Positions 44,540 through 56,989 of a DNA stretch of 64,000 nucleotides are shown in pieces; the first letter of the stretch is position 1; every line of letters begins with the position of its first letter. Source of the stretch: Branchiostoma belcheri (lineage: Eukaryota > Chordata > Leptocardii > Amphioxiformes > Branchiostomatidae); assembly GCF_001625305.1 (NCBI RefSeq), contig NW_017802536.1, positions 704,319 to 768,318 of the forward strand, given 5' to 3'. Below the pieces are notes generated by a model. The model saw only the letters and a program-made list of their open reading frames with translations. It made no database searches and was not told where the DNA came from. The translations under genes were made by a program, and so were the position numbers.

Positions 44540-47459
44540 TTATCTATTTGTAATGGAAAGGTCAAGGGGAATATCCAGTCTTGGACATAAAGTCTTGGAA
44601 AGGTCAAGAGGAAGGTCTGGACTTGAACATGTATGGCTGAAAAGGTCATGCCTTGACCTTGTGTTGCTTGAAAGGTCCAGCGGATGGGCCAAAATTGGTT
44701 TAACAGATCCCACGATGGGCATCATTGGTGCTTGCAAATGCGATGGTATAAAAGGTCTGTTTTCAATAGCCTTTGTCACTGTTGTATCTTGAATCTGAAA
44801 AACAAAAACGATAGCTTTAAGATCACCAATGCACTGAAACCTACTCTTTAAGCAGATCATATGGTGACAAGGGAGTATCCGTTGGCCAAAGAAGTGTCCA
44901 TTAGCCACCAAAGATCTGCTGACACTGAAACAGGGAGAAACATTTCTTTTGAAAATTAGCATTTTTGTTGACAATTAAGGTTGTCACCCTAACATATTTA
45001 GTAAGAGTCCGCGAGCCTAACAGAACCAGATAATGCTGTATGTTGGTTATATTTAAAGAATGCTGGCTAAATGATTTTAAATATGGGCGGACCCAACAGG
45101 CACTTACCCATTCTTGGCCATGGTTCGGTTTTCCAGCATGTGACTCAATACCCACACAGCACTGTTCCCCAAGTTGTCCATTTACTTTGACCTCAGACGT
45201 TAATTGCCGGCCCTTGCAGTCTACTGTTGGAGTACTGCTGCCTTGCACTAGGTCTATGTAAAATTGTAAAGCTTGAAAACTTTAATAAACAACACAAGCC
45301 ACAGCATAAACGGTTTCCCTGCAGTTAGTGCACGAGGGTTTGTTTCTTATTAATCAAAGACTAGTAGTTGTCGAGAGCCTTGTTGCATTCCCAATAAAGA
45401 AAAAGAGAAAGAAATCGACTTTGTCCTAACTAGCTATAAAAGCCCTTGTTATGGTTATTCACGTATACATGTAATATCCCTACCTTGTGCTTGACCAGTG
45501 GCGCTTATGCTGCTGCTACTTTCGATATTTGCAGGGTTAACAATTTTGACGATAGTTTTGTAGTTTTCCCTGCGAACAAACTTGCATGTCACCGGTTGTA
45601 GCTTCATGGTCTTGTCTCCGGCCCAACCGAGGTACTAAATGGTAAAAAAAAGGTCGATATTTGTAAATGCAACATGCATCTTTGCTCAAGTGAAAATGAG
45701 TATTGCATTGTCTCCTGTGTTGGTGGAGGCATTAATATAAGTTAAGAAAACTTGAGTGTGCCGTCACCACGTCTTGTGATTACATGTTGAAATATTAAAA
45801 AATGCAGCATATTTAATTCCTTTTTTCGTCCCATCCCAAACTAATAATAATAAAGGGGTTTATCGCAATAAGGAAGTATAAATCAGGTTCCTGTATGCAT
45901 GTATCCTATGCACCGTCAAAAGAAATTTGAAGTCATTTGTTCTTAACAGAAAAGGTATGGGGTCAAAATAGCCAAAAGTAGAAAAAATGAACAAATCTTC
46001 AAAGAATGTGTCAAATGTCTCAACAGACCCTTAAAGGGATATGTCTTAGGTACACATTTATCGAATTTCAAGTTTTTGCTTTGATACCAGTGCAAAGGAG
46101 CCAAGAATATGCATTTTTGTCCAAAATTATATAATTTGTTAGTATAATATGCGAAAATAAGTAATACACAACATATTGTTGTAACATTAGGGCACAAACA
46201 TGCACCTTTTCTACACAATTTAAAGTGGTTAATGACAAAATCGTAGACTTTAAGTAGGCATGTGTCCAAAATATCCCCATATCGAATTTTAGCTAATTTG
46301 GTTGTAAGATTTTTGGCAGAGCAGCCAAAATGTATTTTTTTCAATTGGTGTCTGCAAAAGGAAATATCTTTTTGTGGTCGTATGTCCAAGCCACTCCGAA
46401 TTGCAGGTATTTATGTTCAATTCAAAGGAGCCAGGTTGAATAAGAGAGAGAGAGAAAACGTGCTTTAAAAAAGGTTGATGTGGAAACAGTATACAAATTT
46501 TAAAGTTCCGTACATGGTATCGGCATGTAAATTATGGTACAAATGACCAGACTTTATGCAATTTGGCCAATGAATAACTGCTTACAAAAACGTCTAGCCT
46601 ATCTAGCTTATTGTTAAATAGAATAGCTCCCAGGCTAGGGCGGAGTATCGCTGCTTTTCTAAAACCATGTTTGTAAAATCAACTTACACAATTCGATCCA
46701 ATGTACCAACGCCGTTTGTTCTTGTACGGGACATATTTCTTTAAAAATGTAGTCTTCATCTCCCATATACACGTGGGTTGGTTCTCCTTCACAAAGAAAA
46801 GGGAATTAAATTATGCTTAATGACAGGACTATAATGATCTATACAGAAGACAGTTATTGTTTAAATATTTTTTGCCCGGCCTCAGCCTAGCATTTAGCCC
46901 AGTTAATAATCTTCAAGCAGAAGGGGTAAGTAAAAATTAGCCAGCCTGTAGGACCAGATAATACAGTATGTTTGTACTAAAATATGCTTGCTGAAACATT
47001 GAAATGAATAACTGGGGTTCTTGTGGTTCAAAACCCCAGACATCACGAAATACATGTTGATCAGTGTTTAAACTATCAAAAATAATAGTTGGTGTGGTGC
47101 TCAAAGAGAGACTCCATGTAACAGTCAACCAGCTGGCCCACAAGGAGGGCAATAGCCTTGTCTGTTGGTCAGGGCAATAAACTACTTGCCAAGCATATTT
47201 TTATTAGGCAACAACTAGGTGTTAATAGTCTTCGACGTTTTGAGTGCCGGCAGATCTTCGGTGGGCAAATGGATGCAGGTTAGCAAATGTGGTACTGTTT
47301 TATCTCCTCCGAAATATCTGCTTGGAAATTACAGTTTCACTGTTGATTTTAATATGGCGATTCTACGGTAAAATTAGATTAGGAAGGCATCATTATCATT
47401 GTTGGTACACGGGTACACACCTGGTGAAGAGCTGTAGCGTCCACAACGAATCTTTGCTG
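44540..47459 (-). CDS. Unknown-family protein with three C-terminal PLDLS (CtBP-binding) motifs
   Basis: Five minus-strand exons with consistent phases: 47459-47421 (QQRFVVDATALHQ), 46786-46688 (WEMKTTFLKKYVPYKNKRRW then YIGSNC), 45634-45484 (YLGWAGDKTMKLQPVTCKFV then RRENYKTIVKI), 45241-45108, and 44794-44540 with stop TAA. The first three match exons of the neighbour at 49028-54319 in sequence and phase, so the two are tandem paralogs sharing a core of about 80 residues. The last exon, 84 residues, contains PLDLS three times (44669-44683, 44597-44611, 44555-44569). PxDLS is the established docking motif for the corepressor CtBP, so a nuclear role in repression is inferred. The 5' exon was not found; the start should lie upstream of 47459. 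The core family is not recognised. Partial SINE and other repeats fill the introns. Confidence 0.72.
45711..45812 (+). mobile_element. SINE tail fragment
   Basis: TGTTGGTGGAGGCATTAATA, TAAGTTAAGAAAACTTGAGT and GTGCCGTCACCACGTCTTGT match the 3' part of the SINE at 24737-24996; the head is missing. It lies between exons of the PLDLS gene. Confidence 0.75.
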
Positions 47460-47979
47460 CTGTGAAATAAAAAAAAGCAGTTTGTAGGTTATAAATGCTT
47501 TCCAAAATACCATTTGAACGAGCCCACGTTTTCCTGTTTCAGGACGTTTTGCTATTCTTAGGACTAGAGTAAAATTTAAACAAAGATCTTTACTGTAATA
47601 TAAAACAAATAAGTAAAGGACTAATTATAAAGAACTTTGTCATAGGCAAGTTATTTGTACTTTGTCTAAGAACGAATCTGCTTATGGTTGCAATGCTACA
47701 ACAGCTATAAAAAAGAAAAGCTTTGACATAAGGTGGCATCGGTTGATAAACAACATGTGTCCGTCATTGTAATAAAAAGCAAGTGTCCATAGGCGATTAA
47801 TCTCCGTGAAGTTTAATATTTTGCAGATTTAGAACAGTAATAGTGTGTATAAACAATTTGTGATTACTCAACAACTGGTAACAACGTATCGTAAATATGG
47901 CTAAATCCCTGGTTAAATACGTAAGATCTATACATACAGCCATATACATCAGGGCCCATTACCCTACATTAAACCGTAA

Positions 47980-48160
47980 AGGGGGCCGACATCGACTACC
48001 AGATACCTTTGACCCAGTGTTGACGTCACTCTTCAAAGAAGCCACGTGGCAAGCTTTACTGGATCAGTCTACTGAGGAAGACCAGAGTGACTGGTCGAAA
48101 GCTCTACGTTAGAGAATTTTTTGTGTTGGACCAAAAGTTTTAACTTTAAACATGTAACTA
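47980..48160 (+). repeat. Inverted copy of the neighbouring gene's upstream region
   Basis: About 175 bp (TGTTGACGTCAC, CTTCAAAGAAGCCACGTGGC, CAGTCTACTGAGGAAGACCA, GTTGGACCAAAAGTTTTAAC) matches the reverse complement of 54385-54560, which lies just upstream of the ATG of the 49-54 kb gene. The blocks include TGACGTCA-like and CACGTG sequences. It is a duplicated promoter or 5' leader, now oriented to the plus strand, with no matching first exon after it. Confidence 0.75.
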
Positions 48161-49027
48161 CCAACACAGATGAACTTTCATGGTAACGTATGATATAGCC
48201 CGACTACAAATAAATCTCGCTCCTGGTGGCCACCCGCCCGAAGTTTGCCGCCCCCTTTGGTGGTAATTAACTCCCGGTCGAACGCTTGTGTAAACACAGG
48301 CTGCATGAGATAAACAACACTACAATCTAAATAGATTAACAAAGTCATCTTTCATAACAATATCTTTCATTTACTACATATTATTCATTTGACAATGTAT
48401 CGTTGTAGGTGCAGACCACAATCCAAACAGATACTCGTCACCATTATATAAAGCAGACTCCTAATTCTGCTTAGAGAACCTTTTCTACCAGACAACTTCT
48501 TGAACATTTGGCCTATTCCACAGGATTATAAAAGAAGGGGTATTTCTGAAATATGCATTTACTTAATATGAAAACTGAAAAGGAAAAAAAAGTGCATCAT
48601 CACGAACATAATGACACACCACATGCCCAATTACAGAGATATACAACGGACACAACCATATTTTAGCTGCGATATGTTTAGCTGCGAACACATTTAAAAA
48701 TAAACCTCGATACATAAACAACAGGAGGCGTACGGCTGGTTCAAGTCACCGACCTCGTACATTTTGGGGGATACATCTAAAATATATCCTTGACCACGAA
48801 AACAGCTACAGTACAAATAAAAACACGCGCATCATCGCGGGCATGCCTGCAGACGACGTATAAAATTACATGCCGAAAAAGCAGAGGGAACTCTGCGTTA
48901 TAGCCCTAGCTGCGAACAAGAAAAACCGTCTGACCACTTCTGCAGGATACTTCTGCAGGACGTATACCTCCACGAAGTAACTAGTCATAATAAAAAGAAA
49001 GGTTTCATTTTATTGAACACTCTAAAT

Positions 49028-52000
49028 TTAAAAGCCTAGACGCCAATTGCTTAAAATCTGATCGCCATCCTTAAATTTTAATTTCTTAGGCCTCACCATA
49101 ACTGATGAACTCTCCCAATCCAAGTCTTCATTATCGCTCTCCTCATCCGGGAAGACAACAGGGTCCCGACTGAGCACCTCTGTGAAGGACGCAATGGTGC
49201 AGTTTTTGCGCTTCTGGATAGGTGGCGTCCGAACGCTACTTGAAGAGAGACAGAAACTGTTAGTGATTTTTTTTTTCTTATCGTAATAACAGTTTCAGTT
49301 ATTACGATACCCTTTAGCCCGTTAGGGCTAATCTTCAGGGCTCATTACACATTACACACACATTACAAATATACACATATGACTACAAATTTACATACAC
49401 GTTGAGGTCACACGTCAGACAAGGTACTAATTATAGCTAAAATCATTGAACGAGCAAATTATCGGCTAAGTATAAAACTAATATCACCATTACTAAAAGA
49501 TTTCAATATAACAATTATCATCATAATTAAAACCATTAAGTTGCATACTTATACAATTGATCGATCAATCTCTTCAACCGACTCTCATCGGATACAGCCT
49601 TAACCCCATTTGGTAGTGCATTCCACAGCTTTACACATCTGTAGGTAAACACCTTCTTTCCACTGTTGTTCTATGTTTTGTACTATGGCTGCATTTTTTC
49701 ATCGTAATAACGTGAACTCTGTTTTGTACTATGGCTGCATTATTTTTTTTCTTATCGTAATAACGTTAACTATGTTTTGCACTATGGCTGCATTATTTTT
49801 CTTATCGAAATAACGTTAACTATGTTTTGTACTATGGCTGCCTTATTTTTCTTATCGAAATAACGTTAACTATGTTTTGTACTTTGGCTGAATTTTCCCA
49901 GGAATAATATAACGATATCGATGCATGTTATGTATTGACATAGGTCATATTTACCTACCAATCAGGACAGAATATTTTGAAAAAAATATATGTTTTTTTT
50001 TTTACTTTGCATCAAGTAGGAAAAAATAATAAGACATCAATCAAATCAGACATCCTATAGTTTTGATAGGTTTTGCCCTTTGCTAAAGCATAACCCTCGC
50101 TGTATGTGAAGTGAACCTGTGCCCGATTGAAATGCCAAACTACCAAACAACATAATCATAGCAAACCAACCGAATTTTAAGATAACAATAAATAACTGGG
50201 TAGAAACACACATAGACAAGGGCCCACCCCTTGCTCTGTGGTGGTAACAAGATTTAGTTGTGGGCGAGTATGTATTGATTTAAATTATGTTCTCATCCCT
50301 TTGTTCCACTAAGTATTGAGTGAGATCTCTTCTTTTGTAGTCATTATTTAATCATTTAATTGAAAGGAATCATATTTTGTTGAGTGTATATTGATTCAAT
50401 TGTTATTCATATTTTTTGTTATTATTTATGTCAGTTCAAATATTTGTTTGCTGTTTTGGTACTTCAATTTTGTATTTATTGGAAAGTACATAAATTATTA
50501 CTTTCATTTCATACATATTATTCCTATTATTTGACCTCTGATCTCCAATTCACTTGTTTTCTCTATGATTGATTCTGTTTCAAGTTTGTTATAATTTCAG
50601 TATGATTTGTATGTTTTATTTATTATTATTGCTAAAAGCAATTACTATTATTATTGTTATTTCATTTTATGCCGCGGACTCCAGGAAAAATAGTATGGAG
50701 TTGACTTCCATACTAATGAATGGAGACCTAAATAAACAAACAAATGCGTGCAATCACAGGTTAATGTCGATACTCACGGATTGACAATCCCATCAGCAGG
50801 GACGGTAGTGAATTCCTGATGACGCCTACTTTCTTCAACCATGCTGATGTCAATCTGAGGTGAAGTGGACTCCTCCTCCCTTATATCTTCTTTAGCCTCT
50901 TCTAATAACAGAATCATGTGCGTAGCTGTTTGAACAAGTGTAATTTATACACATAACTAGTTGACATAAGTGTGAAAATAATTCAGTAAAATGTCAATTG
51001 ACGAAATGCCAAAATGTAGTGCTGAAAAATAGCTTTCCCCAAATTTGCGAATCTTACCTGCATTCCTGCAATGCTTTAGAGACGTTTCAATCTTCACAAC
51101 CTGCTTTCTTTTCTCCAGTCTAATGAATTTGGCTGTGATCGCGCGGAATTTCTTCCCACACCCTCGTAATCCTAGATACTGTAAGACCATAGAATGGAAC
51201 TCAGGATTATTTGATCACGTATTTCAGAACATTAGTATGACATGGAATGAAATACGATAAAATCACATTAAAAACAACTGGTATCAAAACAGCTTACAGC
51301 TAAATTATTACAGCCTTTTATATATGTTTACAATTTAAAAAAGGAGCAGTTTAACAAGTCATAACATACACGTCAATGTGGTTTAATATCAAAATCAGAG
51401 ATAGTGTGCACAATAACTCGTTTTTAGGTGAAAGGTGTTAACGTTAACCCTCAAACACTCGAACTTTTGTGCGACGGGAATGACCGAACGGGGTCCAAAT
51501 GGACCCTGTTTGGTTTCTTTAAAATATATATTCCTTTTTGCATTCTGTCAGTGATCTTTACCTTCGCCAAGAAGGTTATGTTTTCAGGGGTGTTCGTGTA
51601 TGTGTGTGTGTGTCTGTAAACACGATAACTTGAGAAGGCCTTGATGAATTATTTTGATACGTGGTAGGTGGGTAGGTCTTGATGAGACCTCAAAATGATT
51701 AGATTTTGATTTAGCGGCTTGTTATGGTACTGCAGCTGAACTTCCGGTTTTGATATCTCATGATCCAGACATGCTGGGGTGATGAAATTTAGATGGTAGG
51801 TAGCTCTCGTGCTGGGGAAGAAGTGACGTGAGTTTGGGCCCCTTAGCGCCTTGCTCTGCAACTGCAGGGATATATTCTTGAAATTATTCAAAAGGGGATA
51901 ACTCAAGAACCGTTTGACGGATCGTCGTGATTTTTGGAATGTAGGTAGCTTACCTGATGTTTAATATAATTATGTGACAATTATGCAAATATGGATGTAA

Positions 52001-54319
52001 TTTACATAATTCATGGAGAAATTCTATAAATCAGCTGCATTCCATGATAGGACAATTGAAGCTTGTGACATTGGTAATTGACAACGAGAGAAACACAGGA
52101 AGATAGTGATTATGTTAATAATGACTTAATTTGCATAATTAATGAGAAAGTTTTATAATTATGTAATGATAACTGCCTGGAATTTCATACTTGTGGTATT
52201 TGAAAGTTTAGTTGAGGTGAACATCATTAAACATAATTTATTCAAATCAGGACCTCATTTGCATAATTTATTAGGAAATTCTAGAATGCATTGTTTGTTA
52301 GTATAAGACTGTCTTTTGGTTGAGATTATGATAAAATGATATAATTCATGAAAATTAGGTTCCTATTTCTTAAATCAGGGGGGAATCATCTAATCTATAA
52401 TTTGTCAGTCATAATCATTTGGCGAAGGTATGAGATCGGGGAACTCTAGTTGCACATATATTTGTTAAACATAGTAAGAGGTATATTTTGTAAAAAAAAA
52501 AGTATGAAGGCCTGCGATGATATAACCTTACTAAGGGCTACCCTTGTGACTGTTAAAGTTGGAAGTAGGGGATAGAATAAGGGGAGAAGAACACTGTAAA
52601 ACTGAAGTCGCTCTGTCCCGTCAGCCATAAGGACCGTGAAGTGAGACACCTTAAAAGTAGACTGGGAAAGTGTGCACTCTGCCGGAAACACACAGGCTTG
52701 GGAATGTACTTCAGGACTGTTCTCTTTTAGAAGTGCAATCTGATGTAACATGCTCGATTTCTTAAGATTTCTTAAACGTATTTTTCTTATGTAAATGTAT
52801 AAAATGTACTTGCAACTTATGTGTAAATATTGATTTTAATTGAAACACCAAAATGCCTTACTTTGCTTGAGCCCTCCTCTTCCATCTAAAGGGCTGACCT
52901 ACGCTTTAACCAAGCAACTTACGCAGTTGGAGGCGATGTACCAGTTGGGCTTGTTCTTGTACGGAATGTACTTCCTCAGCAAGTTGTTGTTGACTTTCCA
53001 GATCGGACGAGTCGGCTTGAGATGCAACATTAGAAACTAAAACTGGCGAAGCTTAAAGCAAATGACAAAACTATATACGAAAAGATCGCCAATAAAACAG
53101 AGAACAGTTACAAAAAAAGTTGCATCAACAATGCACTAGCATTTCATCCTCGTGTCTAAATGTAAAATGGTTGTGTTCACTCATGTTTCTCCTCCTTCTC
53201 CTGCCACTTAGTCAGAGGGATTCAACTCAGTCATTATTCAGCCAAATGACCTGAAATTCGGCATGGAGGTAGAGTGGGCCAATACCCCAGACGTTTATTT
53301 TTTCATTTTTTGATACATGCCTTTGAAAATTTTTTATGAAGGTTTTTTTGGGCAGTTTTCGACAAAAAAGTGGACTTTTGGATCCTGAGCCCTTGTATTA
53401 CAAACAAATGATCTGAAATTCGGGAGAATGATACCTTGAACGTGTGCATACAGAATTGCAGTCACATATTTGACATACACCACTTTCAAATGACTCATTT
53501 TGGGGACTTTAATGGCCTTTTTCAGCCAAAAAAGGGTCGAAAGTGATATACCCGTTCCATTCTCTATCCAAAGAATGGCCTGTTCCATCTGCCGTTGGCC
53601 ATCGAACACCTGCTCAATTGCAGGTTACCTGGGGTCACGTTGCAAGTACGTCGTGCGCAATGACCCACACTATTTGCAATATTGGACTGAAATATGCTGT
53701 ATTTGCTCCCAAGCAAATGTCGGCCTTTCTAGTATTGTAATGGAATTCTGTCACGGTATACAGTACAATAGACTGGTGTTTGCTGGCTGCCCTGAAACCC
53801 CAGTACTATAAAACAACGTGGACTGAAATTTGCCTGACGAACAATCTATCCCATAGAAGCTTACATTTTTGTCAATTGACATCCTTTGGGGGGGGGGGTC
53901 TTTGGAGTTGAAATGGTAGAATTTATCGCTTACTTTATCCGGGACATTTGTTTCCACCACAAAGTCATCCTGTAAAAGTAAAAAGCATGCTTTTAGCTTT
54001 AGTTATTATAATCATTTCTTTATGAATATAACACATACATACGGCTTGTGTTATGACTTGCTTTAATAATAAACATACATTGCTGTAATAATAGACATGC
54101 ATTAATCTATCTCACTTTCAATAGTCAATGAACTATATTGATAACTGTGTGTGTAGGACTGTATTAAAGAATGTTCAACAACCTATATTAACGTTAATGA
54201 AAAGTGCATAAACGCAACAATCGTACCAAGAAATAAGCATCGCTGTTTCCTGAACTATCGTCAGTGTCGCTGCCTGGGCCTGGGGAGATGTTGGAATCTT
54301 TCTTGAACACCTTCGCCAT
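49028..54319 (-). CDS. Unknown-family protein, complete 232-codon gene
   Basis: Six minus-strand exons in matching phase: 54319-54227, 53969-53934, 53036-52923, 51178-51058, 50901-50778 and 49238-49028 (stop TAA). The start ATG has a strong context (GTCCACCATGG). Protein in order: an acidic/serine N-terminus (MAKVFKKDSNISPGPGSDTD), then DDFVVETNVPDK, a core with PIWKVNNNLLRKYIPYKNK then WYIASNC, YLGLRGCGKKFRAITAKFIR then LEKRKQVVKI, an EE-rich linker, and a tail with PIQKRKNCTIASF, an acidic DEESDNEDLDWES and basic RPKKLKFK (possible nuclear localisation signal). The core is shared with the PLDLS gene downstream on the same strand; the tails differ completely. I recognise no named domain. The exon-3 acceptor is ambiguous (53036, or a CTCAAG 21 nt further in). 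Intron 3 holds an ACCTTCGCC element. Confidence 0.75.
49279..49309. repeat. 12-bp hairpin with 7-base loop
   Basis: TATCGTAATAAC - AGTTTCA - GTTATTACGATA, just upstream (in gene sense) of the last exon of the 49-54 kb gene. The same TTATCGTAATAAC phrase recurs in the tandem repeat at 49670-49895. Confidence 0.65.
49670..49895. repeat. Tandem repeat, about 50-58-bp unit, about 4.5 copies
   Basis: Repeats of CTATGTTTTGTACTATGGCT + GCATTATTTTTCTTATCGTA + ATAACGTTAA, with small indels between copies. It is in an intron. Confidence 0.85.
51560..52430 (+). mobile_element. ACCTTCGCC-ended element, long copy (871 bp)
   Basis: Starts ACCTTCGCCAAGAAGGTTAT and ends TTTGGCGAAGGTATGAG. The interior has GCTGAACTTCCGGTTTTGAT and repeated TTTGCATAATTAATGAG-type blocks. 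It lies in intron 3 of the 49-54 kb gene. Sister of the ACCTCCATG family. Confidence 0.75.
53184..53735 (+). repeat. TCCTCCTTCTTCTCC-headed repeat, copy 2
   Basis: Starts TCTCCTCCTTCTCCTGCCAC and ends TGCTCCCAAGCAAATGTCGG + CCTTTCTAG, like the copy at 43576-44262. It is intronic. Confidence 0.65.
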
Positions 54320-54384
54320 GGTGGACCTAGGACTGAGTAGTAAGAAACCAGACATCGAAAACTTGTCTAAACCATTAAGATCAT

Positions 54385-54560
54385 ATATCTTTAAAGTTAA
54401 AACTTTTGGTCCAACACAAAAAATTCTCTCACTTAGATCTTGCGACCAGTCACTCTGGTCTTCCTCAGTAGACTGACCCAGTGAAGCTTGTCACGTGGCT
54501 TCTTTGAAGTGTGACGTCAACACTGCGTTAAATGTGTTAGACGATGTCGGCCACCGTCGC
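54385..54560 (-). promoter_or_regulatory. Upstream/5' leader region of the 49-54 kb gene, duplicated at 48 kb
   Basis: Lies immediately upstream of the ATG at 54319 on the minus strand. It contains TTGACGTCAC and GCCACGTG (CRE-like and E-box-like), conserved in the inverted copy at 47980-48160. The transcription start is not determined. Confidence 0.45.
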
Positions 54561-54599
54561 CGTCCAATGAAGGGTGATGGGCCCCATTAAGATTATAGA

Positions 54600-56980
54600 T
54601 GACCCTAATATGACAATGAAAACACGAGACAATTGACGATGTTTTCAGCGACTTAATGGCAGGTTTTCACCTGAAGGTTATGGCTTGCAGTTTTCAGAAT
54701 TTACAATTGGAAAGATTTTCTGTGCACCCAGAACCAGACCCATATCTGTTAGGCTCATTGAGCGTCTAATGGTAAGACAGGTTAGGCATAAAGATACTCT
54801 CCAAACGGATGTTGATGGAAAAGCTTGTGACGCTGTGCACAGGGAGTGGAAAGATTGAGATGATAAAAGTGCGCGCCGACGTTACACTGCCACTGCCTCC
54901 AGGCATGCCTCATTAGCAATGAATGGACTCTCATCACGATTTTGGACATTATTAATTTTAACCTGTGTAAATACTTCAGGTTTAAATTCAATTTGTCCTT
55001 TAATAGGAATTAGACATCCAGCTGTTTGCTTGCGCAGTTAGTCTTAGTTTTTTCAGACTGACTGACAGAGAATAACCCCATGCAGAGCCAAAAGGCATTC
55101 TGAATCCTTTTGTCTACACACAAACTTCAAGTTAGCCATGTTTGTACAAAGAGCATTACTAACAGCTAAATTAGCTATTAGTAATGCTCTTAAATGAAAG
55201 GTGTGCGAATTATCATCATTTACGTGCAAAATCATTTAATTCAATTTCAAGTATTCTTCGAAACCTCATGCAGACCCCAGATTATTGTTATCTATGTTGT
55301 CTACAAACAAAATGCTGTTTGTCAGTGATAATCCGCTAATATAAAATATACCAAATAGCAGCATTCACATGGTTACGTAAGTCAGTATATTCAATTTTAA
55401 GTATTCTAAGAACCCCCATACAGATATATTTTCAGTATTTTTTAGTGTTTTTTAAAAAATGATCCTATTTCGGAAAGACACTAATGTAGTCAATTGTTTT
55501 TGCATATGGATACCAAATTTAATTTAAAAAAAGATTGATTCAGTGTGGAATCATCACACCCTCACCCGTTTTGATGAATTCAGCACAGTGGTTAATTACC
55601 CGTGTGTGTAGGATGTAAGATGTAACATTTGGAAAGAGTCGTTGTTTTTTTTCCTGCATCTAAATTATGTAATATGTAAGATGTAATATTTGAAAAATAG
55701 CCCCCTTTTTAAGGAGCAGTTGTGGTATTGTATAAAAGTGTTGCTTTCGAAAGGTCTTCGCTTTTTCTTTTGATGAAAGTTTTTGCTTTTGAAAGGTCTT
55801 TTTGTTTTTCTCAATTTAATTATGTGTTCAATAATTGTGATAAAATCAGGTTACTTTAGGTACTTGGTTTGTTAGATTTGGTGTACGTAATAGATCTGTA
55901 AGATTTTATGTAAGATTCCAAAATGTTCTTTGTTTTCATGTCCAATATTTGGCCACTACTGTGTCGTATCCGAGAAGTATGCTGTAAATAATGTACAGTA
56001 GGAACCTTAGTCAGATCGATCAAAGTTCGAACGTTCGTAAGCACAGATTTACATTCTTGAAAATAAAAATGAAGATTGCCTAGCTCTCGCTGTGTCATGC
56101 TTGTTTACATATCTGTATAACTGCACATCAGTACAATTTGTAACAAACATCAATTTGCATTCACGCTCCCATACTTATACCATACCATGTGACAGCTATG
56201 TCCCATGTAGATATGTTTTAACACAGGGGATCCTGATTGTACAAGCTGCCCCTTGACCCCCCCCTCCATTAGACAACCTGGAGTCCCCATACTCCGAGTA
56301 TTCCGTCCCTTCCAATGCCTGCACCAAAGTGAGGGTTGAAAATTGTCATGTTTACAATTCAATTTAGGGACAAAATGTGACATTAAAGAAAAGCCGGTTA
56401 TATTTACAGATCATAAAAAAGACAAGTCAATCGTGTCAGATAGAGAAAAAAAATTATTGTCCTGATATGCATCAGCCATGGTTATTTCCTGCCTAAAAGG
56501 CAGCGACATATTTTCCAAAAACTATTTTTGTTTGTCTTCCTTATTCTACAGATTTAAACCTATAAAATAAGAGGACACACAACTACAATTTAGATCCATA
56601 AAGAATGGCTATATGGTGGAAAGGGGGGAGGGGGGTTAGGGAGAACAAAATGTTTGAAAACTTGACAGGGGTATAAAAATGTTGCGTTTACCTGTACATG
56701 TATGTATTTGACGCCATTTGTTTGCTCCTTGATGCAGTTTTAAAAATGTCACGTTAACTAGTAGCCCAGATGCAGATTTCTCCCTTTTAGTAGATTATGC
56801 TAAAGGTACGCTGTTTCTTGATCGATGATTTGTTCTGATATTAGAGACCAACCTTATTTGTTACGCCGTCTACTGGCAAAAACAAATCAGCAAAACAGAC
56901 ATACAAAACTGTTAGCTGCCTAGAGGGTTAATGTTGTCAATCGTATAAAGCAGGTACACGAAAAAAATAATTTAAAAGAA
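54600..56980. other. Intergenic stretch with no recognised gene
   Basis: AT-rich, with the palindrome at 55149-55191 and no coding similarity on either strand. Confidence 0.4.
55149..55191. repeat. Near-perfect 43-bp palindrome
   Basis: The outer arms AAGAGCATTACTAA and TTAGTAATGCTCTT are exact. The inner AGCTAA/TTAGCT continue the stem after one mismatch, leaving almost no loop. A possible foldback insertion. Confidence 0.75.
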
Positions 56981-56989
56981 TGACTATAC

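Noticed and set aside
44553..44792. Plus-strand frame with repeated ERSRG
   Set aside because: It is antisense to the PLDLS exon; the repetition comes from the internal repeats of that exon.
45943..46389. Minus-strand 148-codon frame
   Set aside because: It lies in an intron of the PLDLS gene, has unusual Cys/Phe/Leu composition and ends in no splice-compatible phase; probably chance in AT-rich repeat DNA.
47897..48112. Plus-strand 71-codon frame starting MAKSLVKY, resembling a gene start
   Set aside because: Most of it overlaps the inverted copy of the neighbouring gene's upstream non-coding sequence. The frame is not conserved in the other copy, where it has stops.
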